A DNA stretch of 64,000 nucleotides from Argyresthia goedartella (lineage: Eukaryota > Arthropoda > Insecta > Lepidoptera > Argyresthiidae). Below, piece by piece: positions 55,498 to 64,000 of this stretch. A program made the translations under genes and the position numbers. Position 1 is the stretch's first letter. Every line of letters begins with the position of its first letter. The stretch is taken from positions 33,854,703 through 33,918,702 of the forward strand of contig OX463822.1 of assembly GCA_949825045.1 (NCBI GenBank), in the 5' to 3' direction. The notes beneath the pieces were generated by a model. It saw only the letters and a list, made by a program, of their open reading frames with translations, had not been told where the DNA came from and made no database searches.

Positions 55498-57236
55498 CAG
55501 TGGTGGTCATATAATTAAGAACGACTATTTGAAAACAAGTTTTTTTCAAACTTACGAGAATAACACTTATTGCATATCGTTTTGTATCTCTCTCGGTATC
55601 GTAAAACTGTTTTACACAATCGTAGCATACAGTTATAATATGATAAATTCAACAATATTATTATATAAGTAAACTTTTTGTTTAAAATATATCTTAACAT
55701 GTTATTGCAAACTTACTGGCTGGCCACATAATTAAGAACGCTGGATAGTTTATTTTTTTATTCAAATTTAAATAGAGAACACTCTGTAACAAGGCCACTA
55801 TTCGAGTAATTTTGGCGCCATTTAGTTCTGTAAAAGTCAAAAAGTTGATCGTTTCATAATAAAAAAATGGGAAAAAATAAAAGTTGTGATGCATCTACAA
55901 GGGAAGTAATAATAAAACTTCGCGATATGAATTGGTCATATAAAAAGATTGCCAATCATTTGCAGTGCTCAAAAACGATGATATTCCACGCTGTAAAGCA
56001 TTTTAACACACATCAAACAACTTTAAATATTCCTCGTGTACCTAAACAGAGAAAGTCATCTCAGCGAGACGATCGAAATATCGTGCGTTTGGCAAAACAA
56101 TACCCTTTTAAGGGGTCTAATGAGTTAAAAAAAGAATACTTTGGTGAAAATAACCCTTCAGCGATCTCAGCGCGCACTATCCGAAGGCGATTGGTAGAAG
56201 CGAAGTTGAACGGAAGGATAGCAAGAAAGGTGCCCATGTTGAAACAGTGTCATAGGCAAGCCCGACTTGCATTTGCTAGGAGGTATGAAAGCTGGACAGC
56301 AAGACAGTGGAAAAATGTTCTTTTCTCTGACGAAACAAAAATTAACAGAGTATGTTCTGATGGGAAACGATATGTTCGACGCCCTCCGAATACAGCATTC
56401 GACCCCAAGTACACAAAAATGACATTAAAGCATGGTGGTGGAAATGTGAAAATTTGGGGATGCTTCTCTGGTCATGGTGTTGGACCTGTTAGACTGATAG
56501 AAGGAAACATGGATCAATTCCAGTACAAAAATATACTCGAAGAAACTATGTTACCATATGCTGAAGACGTACTTCCGATTATTTGGACATTCCAACACGA
56601 CAACGATCCGAAGCACACTGCACGCACCGTTAAAGAATTCCTCACATCTCAATCAGTTTCTGTCTTAGAATGGCCACCGAACAGCCCAGATTTAAATCCC
56701 ATAGAGCATCTTTGGTGCGAAGTCAAGAAAAAGGTTTCAAATCGACGATGTGGTAACCTAACTGAGTTATATAACGTTTTTTTAGAAGAATGGCGCTCTA
56801 TTTCTATTGAAAAATGTCAAAAATTGATAGAATCAATGCCTCGTCGGTGTAAGGCAGTTATTAAAAGCCATGGTCACGCTACAAACTATTAACTTAGAAT
56901 AAAATGTATTAAATTATAATTTTTAACATTGTCACTAATGTGATTTGTAAAATCTAAGTATCTACGGAAACAACTCTCGAGCAGCTTAAGAATCGTTCTT
57001 AATTATTTGTCCAGCATTTTTACTACTTGAATTGGTAATTATCGATAATCAATTAAATTTGTAAAAAAATAGTAAATGTTTTAAATATTTACTCCCAATC
57101 CCGTTTATTTTATCGATGTAGCTATTTCATAACACAACTAATTACTTTTAAGAAGGAACTTAAAAGTACACATAGTATAGTTTTGAAAAAAATTATCTGG
57201 TACTACAAATCGTTCTTAATTATATGACCACCACTG
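55498..57236 (+). mobile_element. Tc1-type transposon (DD34E) with IR/DR ends, 1739 bp
   Basis: The element starts CAGTGGTGGTCATATAATTA and ends with its inverse complement, flanked by TA at 55496-55497 and 57237-57238. A second, inner copy of the same motif (CATAATTAAGAACG) lies at 55721-55740 and, inverted, at 56994-57015. Each end is therefore a 243-bp terminal block with an outer and an inner direct repeat, the IR/DR layout known from Sleeping Beauty and other Tc1 members. Removing the element and one TA leaves the LINE frame open across the site. Confidence 0.95.
55867..56892 (+). CDS. Tc1-type DD34E transposase, intact
   Basis: 341 residues without a stop or shift, the usual Tc1 size. 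Residues about 10-55 form the first helix-turn-helix (TREVIIKLRDMNWSYKKIAN), and a second lies at about 70-130 (ISARTIRRRLVEAKL). The catalytic acids are D155 in LFSDETK, D245 in FQHDNDPKH and E280 in SPDLNPIEHLW, with 34 residues between the last two. A Gly-rich box (KHGGGNVKIWGCFSGHG) is also typical. It would cut at the IR/DR ends and insert at TA. No promoter was identified; the leader from 55498 is 369 bp. Confidence 0.95.
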   Translation: MGKNKSCDASTREVIIKLRDMNWSYKKIANHLQCSKTMIFHAVKHFNTHQTTLNIPRVPKQRKSSQRDDRNIVRLAKQYPFKGSNELKKEYFGENNPSAISARTIRRRLVEAKLNGRIARKVPMLKQCHRQARLAFARRYESWTARQWKNVLFSDETKINRVCSDGKRYVRRPPNTAFDPKYTKMTLKHGGGNVKIWGCFSGHGVGPVRLIEGNMDQFQYKNILEETMLPYAEDVLPIIWTFQHDNDPKHTARTVKEFLTSQSVSVLEWPPNSPDLNPIEHLWCEVKKKVSNRRCGNLTELYNVFLEEWRSISIEKCQKLIESMPRRCKAVIKSHGHATNY

Positions 57237-58406
57237 TAAATAATCTACCTAATCTAATTGATGACCCTTGCACCCTTTTCGCAGATGACATTTCGATATT
57301 ATTTTCCTGCTCGAATACCACCGAATTAAACCAAAGCTTAGATATGACCTTAGATAAGATCACCGACTGGCTAGATGAATCAAATTTAGAACTCAACCTT
57401 AAAAAAACTAATATAATTCAATTCAAACCCTCACAAAAAGTCCCATTACAAATTTCATATTGCTATAAACAAATACCACTGGAGACTTCAAAGACAGCAA
57501 CCTTGTTGGGGATCGAACTAGACACAAACTTGAGCTGGGAACCTTACATACAGAGATTGCAAAACAAATTATCATCTTTTACTTATGCCCTCCATCAACT
57601 AAAAAGGGTAACTGATGTCAAAACTGCGCTCACAGCCTACTATGCATACGCACATTCCAGACTATCGTATGGTATTATATTATGGGGGAATTGTTGTGAA
57701 ATGAAGGATATTTTTATTCTACAAAAGAAATATCTTAGAATACTTACAAATATTGACCAAATGGTATCTTGTAGATCTTATTTTGTAAAACTCCAAATAC
57801 TTACTTTAACTTCTATCTATATATTAGAATCTTGCAAATTTGTAAGAAAACATGGTAACTTATACTCCCCTCTAGAAAATAAAAATAAAAGGAATAATCG
57901 AGACCAAAATAAATTAAAGAAACCATTTTCAAAGTTAGAACTCGTGTCTTCTAGTCCCCATCATATGGCCATCAAAATATACAATCACATACCAAATTAC
58001 TTAAAAAACATAGAGAAAGAAACACTATTCATTACTTATTTAAAGAAGTTCCTCATTGAAAAATGCTATTATAATGTGAAAGAATTTTTCAATGATAAAA
58101 TTAGGTAAACATTTCTAGTCGCTAATTACTTGTTCATTACATGTTATTACTAATTTAATGTTTATATAATTTACTCTTAATTTATTTCTTTATTGTTAAT
58201 AATAATAATCTCTACAATATTTTTCTAATTGTCTCTATACAATTTTGAACATAAATTGTATTGTATTGTATTGTCCTATTTTTCGTAAAATGGACAACTG
58301 GCTGTCCTTCGCATGTTGCTGTGCCCTAGCAGGGCGTCACAATGTACTAACTTTTATTTTACCACCTTGTGAAATTTTTTGTTTTTGCAATAAACTATTA
58401 TGAATT

Positions 58407-59690
58407 ATGAATTATGAAAGGTCTAACCACTAAAATTGAGAATTACAGACCAATTTCAATCCTAAATACTTTCAGTAAGATCTTTGGAAAGATAGTCTAT
58501 GATGAGATTTATCCGGTATTGTCCAGGGGAATCCCTGAAGAACAACATGGATTTTTTAAAGGTCGGTCCACTACCTCTAATCTTACGTACGCTCTTTTCT
58601 ATTTTTGTACTTAACGCAATGGAAAAAGGCAGCTAGGTTGACGTGGTCTACACAGACTTCGAGAAGGCGTTTGATCGGGTGGACTACGTCATCCTTCTGC
58701 AGAAACTCCATCGCCTTGGTATCCACGGAGATTTGCTTCGCTGGGTAGAATCCTATCTTTCTAATAGGTCTCAAGCTGTTGTGATGGGTGGCTTTAGATC
58801 CGATTACGTTACAATTTCATCTGGCATCCCTCAGGGATCCCATCTTGGGCCTCTGTTCTACAACGCATATCTGTACGATGTTTATAAATGTCTTAAAAAT
58901 GCTAAATTGCTCATGTACGCCGATGACACTAAGATCTTTCTTGATATAAAGAATTCCCTTGATTGCTCCAGATTACAAAACGACCTTCATAATCTTGAGG
59001 AATACTACATTAGATACCGGATAACAGTTAATGTCCAGAAATGTCAAGTCATAAGTTTTACCCGTAAAAGAAAACTAATCATAAATAATTACACAATTAC
59101 CAATACATCTATTGATAGAGTCTCTCTAATTCGGGACCTGGGTATTTACTTCGACAGTAAGTTTCTTTTACATCAGCATATTGAAATTATTTGCAATAAA
59201 GCCTATAAAAATCTTGGTTTTGTTATACGGACATGCTCCATCTTCAATGACCCTTTATGTATCAAAATAGTTTTCTTTTCCTACGTACGTAGTATTTTGG
59301 AGTACGGATGCAGTGTCTGGTCTCCTCAATATGACGTGTATAAGCATCGTATCGAGAGTATTCAAAAACGATTTTTGAGATTTCTTGACTATAAAACACG
59401 ACGTTCTCATATTTCGTATGAAGATAGGTGCATAAAACACCACGTCTTATCATTAGAACAGAGGCGGACAGTATTGGATATGATGCTCCTCTATGACATT
59501 CTTCGTACCAGGCTTGATTCTACGGAATTACTGTACGCTATTAGTTTTCTAACTCCCAGGCGTCGCACACGCCACACTCCACTTATATATGCACCAAGTC
59601 ATCGTACTAATTATGTATTACTAGAAGGGCGAAATTAAAAAGTTATCCACACTCTAATCAGTTTTTACTTTCGGGCAGAGTAACGACTTG
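58407..59690 (+). pseudogene. Jockey-like LINE ORF2, 3' half (RT core to C-terminus)
   Basis: The frame begins KIENYRPISILNTFSKIFGK and runs through EEQHGFFKGRSTTSN. A stop follows near 58612 and another at 58634. Then VVYTDFEKAFDRVDYVILLQ, SGIPQGSHLGPLFYN, the catalytic LLMYADDTKIF, YVRSILEYGCSVWSPQY and the C-terminal SHISYEDRC and RRTRHTPLIY segments run to the stop at 59636. It picks up exactly where the 5' half at 43478-44612 ends, so both probably belong to one original copy. Its 3' UTR is cut near 59690 by the LTR element that follows. Confidence 0.88.
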
Positions 59691-59912
59691 CTTTTTGAAT
59701 TTATTAAATCGGAATCCATCACGTTCTCGTCTGTACAGGCTTATATAGGCTGGCGGTGGCGCGCTTGTGATTCCCGCCCAAATCGCACCGGCCGGCGCTG
59801 GCATCGAGGGGTGGGCAGGTCACGTGGCTGTGTCGTGGCTACGTCACGGAGGCTTGTCTATGGCTGCTGGCTTTCAGGCTGTTGTTACATTCGGCCGTCC
59901 TGTAACAATTGC
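59690..59912 (-). repeat. Probable 3' LTR of the minus-strand gypsy element
   Basis: After the integrase stop, the minus strand reads GCGGGAGCAAT then TGTTACAGGACGG, a purine-rich tract followed by a TG start. Further on is CCTATATAAGCC, a TATA box, and AATAAATTC before about 59690. The exact outer end is not resolved because the second LTR is outside the window. Confidence 0.5.
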
Positions 59913-59941
59913 TCCCGCAATGGGAACAGAGAAATGCAACA

Positions 59942-60631
59942 TTAGCTCTCAAGCAAATCGATCAGATCTTCGGTTTCTAGCTGCTCGTCGGAACTACTGG
60001 CACTATCTGATGCAGGCGCTATGCTCCTATAAGGCCGAATCGAATCGGATACTACCAGACCCGTGAAACTATTATACCCACGGATCCCCTTAATACTTCT
60101 TATCTGATACCGGTCATTACCCACAACCTTCGTGATAACGTATGGTCCTGAATACAAGTCGTCTAATTTTGTGTTAACTTTACCAGCAGTACTAGTGGGG
60201 GCTAGTTTCCATAGAATGAAATCTCCTTTCTTATAGATCGTACTATTTTTGGGTCTCTTATCAAAATTTCGCTTCATCCTCCCTCTGGCTTTATCAATCC
60301 TTACGTTTGCCTTAGCACGTTTTTGCTGTACCGTTTTTGCGGTTCTCCGACACGTCCGGTTAACAGTTACATCGCATACTGATCGACCAGCGTGACCGAA
60401 CATGAGATCGTATGGTTTAAAGCTAGTCGTCTCATTGAGGGTATTATTAATACCCCATATAACATCCGGTAATATATTGTCCCAGTTATTCGCCGTGTCA
60501 CTGGAATCTGTAGCACGCATGGCATGGAGTATGGTACGATTAGTCATTTCTACTTGTCCATTGGCCCTCGGGCATGCAATGGCATTGAGCGTGTGCCTAA
60601 ACTGTTTTTGCGTAGCGAACCGTTTAAAGTA
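59942..60631 (-). pseudogene. Gypsy integrase, C-terminal part
   Basis: After the MITE the integrase continues with HTLNAIACPRANGQVEMTN, which contains the catalytic Glu, and then NNWDNILPDVIWGINN. The carboxyl region has KGDFILWKLAP and YSGPYVITKVVG, the SH3-like/GPY-F module, and ends LETEDLIDLLES and a stop at 59942. The frame is shifted relative to the part at 61273. Confidence 0.88.
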
Positions 60632-61267
60632 CCTACTTGTAATAGTACATTACTTCAGAGGGAAGAAAGTGACAGTTCCATACCGAGATTATGGCATTTG
60701 CGCCACGAGCTTGCGAGGGGCGCAAACCATTTGAGGTATGGAACTGTACTTTATCCTGAGGTATGTATAGTGCTTTTTATTACACCTACGAGGAAAATTA
60801 TAGACATAAATGCATCCATATTTTACAAAAAACACAAAGATAAATGCTAAATCAATCGAAGTTTTTGCGAAAATGCGCGGGCTTTTCCTTTTTTATTCGC
60901 CTGTTTCTGGAGTAGGCTAAGATCATAAGGTCATGCAGCCACTTCTTCCGTGATTCCGCGCGTTTTATATACAAAAATATTTTCGTTTTTAATTTTCTGT
61001 ATGCACCAAGGAGGTTGGTAACTGGAAAAAAAAAACTGTATGTGGCCAGTAACAATTTAATTGAAATTTAATTAGTAGACAGTTAAAGTCTCTTTGCAGT
61101 ATGACTGCTGACAAATAAAAAAAAAACCGGGTATGTAATGGAATTTCATACATACTTCCCACCCTTGGGTCGGAAGGATTTTCATACAAACTTCCATACC
61201 TTGGGATGAAAGGATTTGAAGGGCGGGATAAAGGCGTTTCTTCCCTCTAATTGGTATAATTAGTATG
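60632..61267. mobile_element. MITE-like insertion (636 bp) in gypsy integrase
   Basis: The ends share AGAGGGAAGAAA in inverted orientation (about 60657-60668 and 61239-61250), with weaker matches outward to a flanking TA (60630-60631 and 61268-61269). Inside, CAGTTCCATACC and GGTATGGAACTG (60673-60746) with nested TTTGCGCC/GGCGCAAA form a long hairpin. There is no coding frame. Confidence 0.65.
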
Positions 61268-61272
61268 TATTT

Positions 61273-62350
61273 TCAGAGCAGTTGTGATAAAAAAGCTTTT
61301 CCGTGATCGGAAACGACGCGCTCTGGATATCCGAAAAGTCTGAATATTTTCTTTAGTACCCGGATAGTTTCTACAGAGTTTACAGTACGTGTTGGTTCGG
61401 CTATAACAAATTTTGAGAAAGAGTCTGTCATGACCAGTAAATATTGGTAATCCTTCTTCGTTCGGCTGAATGGTCCTAAATGATCAATGTGTATCATTTT
61501 CATCGGCAAAGACGGCTTTTCTATGGGGTGTAATTTACCTTCTTTTCGACCATATTCCCCTTTGCCGTAGGCGCAGTGTAAGCAAGAAGATACATACTTC
61601 TGTATAAACCGAGTCATCTTGGGAAACCAATAGTCATTCTTGATAAGTTCTAAGCGTCGCTTTATACCAACGTGTCCTATATCATCGTGATGCATTTGCA
61701 TTATTTTCCATCTAGCTAGTCCGGGAACAACTAAGCGATTTCCATTTAAGGTTTTTCTATACAGCCGGTCATTTACGAGCACATAGTTATTTACAATATC
61801 CGCGTCCGCACAACCTTTCTTTAATAAATCAATTATTCGCTTTAGTTTTTCATCCTGGCATTGAATCGTATAGAACCAGTCTACTACCTCTAATCGGTGA
61901 ATATTGGCGACATCAATGGGGTTCCTACTTAAAGCATCAACGTGTTTCATCCGATCCCCCGGCCTATATTCAATGCTGATATCGAAATCCTGTATCGACA
62001 ACCACCACCTAGCTATTCGGGGTATCAGATCACGTTTAGTTAAAGTCGCGCGCACAGCTGTACAATCCGTGACTATCTTCACATGCATACCTACAATATT
62101 TACCCGAAATCGACGCAACGATTCAACGACAGCGAGCGTCTCGAGCTCATAACTATGGTATACACTTTCTTCACGACTCGTGACGCGGCTAAAGTACATA
62201 ACAGGCTTCAATGTACCCTCACTTTGTTTTTGTAATAGAATTCCTGCTATTCCTAGTTTGCATGCATCCGTGTGAATCTCAGTGGCCAAAGCAGGATCAT
62301 ATAAGGCCAGGAGTGGTTTTTTGCATAGCTCTTTCTTTAAGTTTTCAAAG
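61273..62350 (-). pseudogene. Gypsy RNase H and integrase, N-terminal part
   Basis: RNase H: ALATEIHTDACKLGIAGILL, YHSYELETLAVVESLRRFR, VKIVTDCTAVR and HVDALSR. Integrase: the HHCC domain HHDDIGHVGIKRRLELI and CLHCAYGKGE, then the core IHIDHLGPFS (first Asp) and RVVSDHGKAF (second Asp). It stops at 61273, next to the MITE insertion. The core is split, so the protein is dead. Confidence 0.9.
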
Positions 62351-62364
62351 CTATCATTTTGAGT

Positions 62365-62480
62365 ATCGCTTCAAATTCAAATTCAAAAAGAGTTTATTTC
62401 CATAAGTAACACATAGGTAACATTTGGAGAATGTCAAATCTTAAACTAACACATGTATAAGGTACAGGGAGCGAAATGGA
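62365..62480. mobile_element. Short LINE-tail-like insertion in gypsy RT
   Basis: TTCAAATTCAAATTCAAAAA followed by GAGTTTATTTCC is the minus-strand view of a LINE 3' end with an ATTTGAA-type tail. It separates the thumb region of the reverse transcriptase from the RNase H coding. Confidence 0.45.
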
Positions 62481-62520
62481 ATATAAATTTTCGAAAATAG
62501 CTACACAATCCAATAAACTG

Positions 62521-63357
62521 TCTCACTTCATGAATATTTTTGGCACAGGAAACATAGAGACCGCTGCTAACTTTGATTCACCCGGCTGTATACCGTCAGG
62601 AGAAATGTCATGTCTTAAGTATGTGATCTTTTCCTGAAGGAATGAGCATTTTTGTATGTTTAGTTTTAAGTTTTCTGATTCAAATTTATTTAACACAGCC
62701 TCTAGTAGATTTAGACCAGACTATACATCGTGTGACGGTAGAAGTAGATCGTCGAGGAATACCAATATCTCTGAGTTGCATGATTTAACCTGCTGAGTAC
62801 CGTTCAACGAATCAACAATTTTGTTTATCAGACGCATGAAAACGGATGGCGCGTTCGCAAGGCCGAAGGGAATACGCAAATATTCATACTGTCCTTGGGT
62901 ATCCATGAAGCGGTTTTGTGTGTATCCTCGGGATTTAAAGGGAACTCTGGGCCATGTCTAGGGACGAGAAACGACTTTTCCCAGCCAGTTTAGAAACTTG
63001 GTCATCAATATTGGGCAAAGGAAATCTATCACGAACGGTGATGGCATTCAGTGAACCATAATCTACGCATAGTCTACTACCGCCTGTCTTTTTCTTAACG
63101 AGTATAACTGGCGATGCGTAATTCGACACCGATTCTTTTATTATACCCGCATTTAACAACTCTGCAACTTTAGATTTTACGACTGCTTGTTCGCTGTGTG
63201 CTAAGCGATAAGGGCGATGATGAACAGGCTGAGCGGTAGTTAGGGTTATATTCATTTGTACTAAATTGGAACTGCTTGCAAAACAATGCCGATTTTCGGT
63301 CAACATCTGAATTAGTGATTTATGTTCACTTTCGCTCAATGTGGGACCATTGCACAA
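62521..63357 (-). pseudogene. Gypsy reverse transcriptase
   Basis: From the right: AELLNAGIIKESVSNYASPV, VKKKTGGSRLCVDYGSLNAI and FPLPNIDDQVSKLAGKSRFS are followed by a stop. Then come EYLRIPFGLANAPSVFMRL and the catalytic VFLDDLLL, a stop at 62721, and KLNIQKCSFLQEKI and VRQFIGLCSYFRKF-like remnants with further stops to about 62520. The YxDD position reads FLDD, which is normal for this family. Confidence 0.88.
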
Positions 63358-63979
63358 ATGTAATTTATATTTACTCCCCCAATATCGATACTAGCTTCAG
63401 CTATGGCGTTTTGGCTATTAATGGCTTTGTGGCTAACCTGATTGTATAGCGGAGCTTCGTCGCAGCTCTCGGCTCGCAGCAGTAGCTCGCCAGGGGTCCA
63501 CACGATGTCCTTAGTCCCGGTGTTGATGACCTTGAGGAATCCTTTGTCGCCTCGTAGAACGGTGGCAGGGATTGAGTAGGCGATATCTTGCATCTCGTAG
63601 TGGCGCACAGGGGTTATTACATCATTGCCTTCCTTGTTGCAGATAGCACCTTGATTATTGATGTGCCATGGGGTAGACGTTCATCGCTACACGTGACAAT
63701 GTGGAATCGGTGGCATTCTTCTGTCACTTCCATTTGTCGTAAGTGATCACCTTCATCCTTCTTGAGAGTAGCTGCTCCATTATGTACAACCAGGGATATA
63801 CCTTCATGGTTTATAACAGGCTGACCAATCAACAAATTTATGCCGATCATGTTGATATCGGTGAGATATGCTTGGCATGGCATTTCTATGCCATCGATTA
63901 TCAAATTAAACTCAACTTGACCTCGGCTCGTGATAAATCCGCCGGAAAATCCTTTAAGTACAGTGCTGGTGTCTTCCAA
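63336..63979 (-). pseudogene. Gypsy protease-region fragment
   Basis: Two minus-strand frames read EDTSTVLKGFSGGFITSRGQ, IDGIEMPCQAYLTDI and LLIGQPVINHEG, the second half of a retrotransposon aspartic protease (the ILG-type motif reads LLIGQ). A linker follows (YSIPATVLRGDKGFLKVIN). The DTG/DSG active site lies beyond the window edge. Confidence 0.7.
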
Positions 63980-64000
63980 GGCTTCAATGATAGAAGCCTT

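Larger units (their letters stand above)
53480..58108 (+). pseudogene. ORF2 of the plus-strand LINE (endonuclease and RT), split by Tc1
   Basis: Endonuclease: YQNIQCISNKLHLLDALI, MCISETWISS, GGGVCILIKN and IMIAGDMN, then stops near 53983, then PTRVTPTSSKCIDLIFTNF and LSDHRRV. Polymerase: KKSFGIDEIPPLLVKHC, NYRPIALLPTSAKIF, NQYGFRKNRST, GLLLDMSKAY with a small deletion after it, and a PQGSVLGCLLF segment up to 55495. After the Tc1 element the same frame continues at 57239 into NNLPNLIDDPCTLFADDISI, the catalytic FADD motif, and on to the tail ending at 58108. Several stops and shifts show the copy is dead apart from the insertion. Confidence 0.87.
52071..58406 (+). mobile_element. CR1-like LINE, plus strand, 5'-truncated, carrying a Tc1 insertion
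   Basis: Coding starts inside the ORF1 zinc finger, continues through ORF1 and ORF2 and ends at the stop at 58108. A 3' UTR follows with tail units ATTATGA, ATTATGA (58390-58406), the short-repeat tail usual for CR1-type LINEs. The element directly abuts the 3' half of a jockey-like LINE. A Tc1 transposon sits at 55498-57236. Confidence 0.85.
59690..64000 (-). mobile_element. Ty3/gypsy retrotransposon, minus strand, broken and cut by window end
   Basis: Minus-strand order from the right edge is protease, reverse transcriptase, RNase H, integrase, then an LTR-like 3' end. It is interrupted by a MITE-like insertion (60632-61267), a short LINE-tail insertion (about 62365-62480) and several stops. 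It belongs to a different family from the element at 4666-15426. The 5' part, with gag, lies beyond the window. Confidence 0.88.

Noticed and set aside
43478..59690. Whole 13.8-kb interval as one giant transposon inserted into the jockey-like LINE
   Set aside because: No inverted ends or convincing target duplication were found, and the interval contains spliced THAP coding plus independent LINEs with their own tails.

Overview
This is eukaryotic, insect-type DNA, most likely from a moth or butterfly. Three things suggest this: two conserved host genes with short spliced exons, interstitial CCTAA/TTAGG telomere-type repeats, and a dense, young, mixed transposon load (DD37D mariner, Tc1, Transib, Ty3/gypsy, several LINE clades, tRNA-derived SINEs). 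The species cannot be fixed from the sequence. There is no CRISPR, operon or plasmid content.

Host genes. (1) WDR6, minus strand, 18.79-24.55 kb: five exons rebuilt from splice sites, 1004 codons; WD40 partner of the tRNA wobble 2'-O-methyltransferase. (2) BCKDHA, minus strand, 32.47-38.81 kb: eight exons, 433 codons, mitochondrial E1-alpha of the branched-chain 2-oxoacid dehydrogenase. Phases agree at every junction in both. (3) THAP zinc-finger coding: two head-to-head first exons (2.67-2.86 kb minus, 3.24-3.32 kb plus) and a two- to three-exon gene at 51.15-51.93 kb minus.

Transposon layers. At 4.4-16.2 kb a LINE ORF1 is split by a complete Ty3/gypsy-type LTR retrotransposon (4666-15426, 4-bp GACT target duplication, 2.2-kb LTRs differing at about seven sites). 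That element's integrase region is itself split by an intact DD37D mariner (10745-12053). Downstream, a tRNA-derived SINE sits in the same LINE ORF1. At 39.2-42.75 kb lies a Transib fossil that keeps all three RAG1-like catalytic acids and a short intron, and is itself broken by a 5'-truncated LINE. At 43.5-59.7 kb two complementary halves of one jockey-like LINE flank 13.8 kb that holds two related CR1-like LINEs in opposite orientation, the THAP gene, and an intact-looking Tc1 element with inverted/direct-repeat ends. A decayed RTE-like LINE fills 27.2-30.3 kb, LINE debris lies in a BCKDHA intron, and a broken Ty3/gypsy element on the minus strand runs off the right edge.

The most interesting points are: gag and pol of the LTR element share a frame across one UAG with a hairpin 7 nt downstream, suggesting stop-codon readthrough; the RAG1-related Transib fossil; the IR/DR Tc1 element whose excision would leave the LINE frame open; and the repeated phase-2 intron inside THAP domains. 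A 516-bp tandem duplication upstream of WDR6, a 145-bp triplicated satellite and a TTAGG/(TA)n/CCTAA palindrome are structural oddities.
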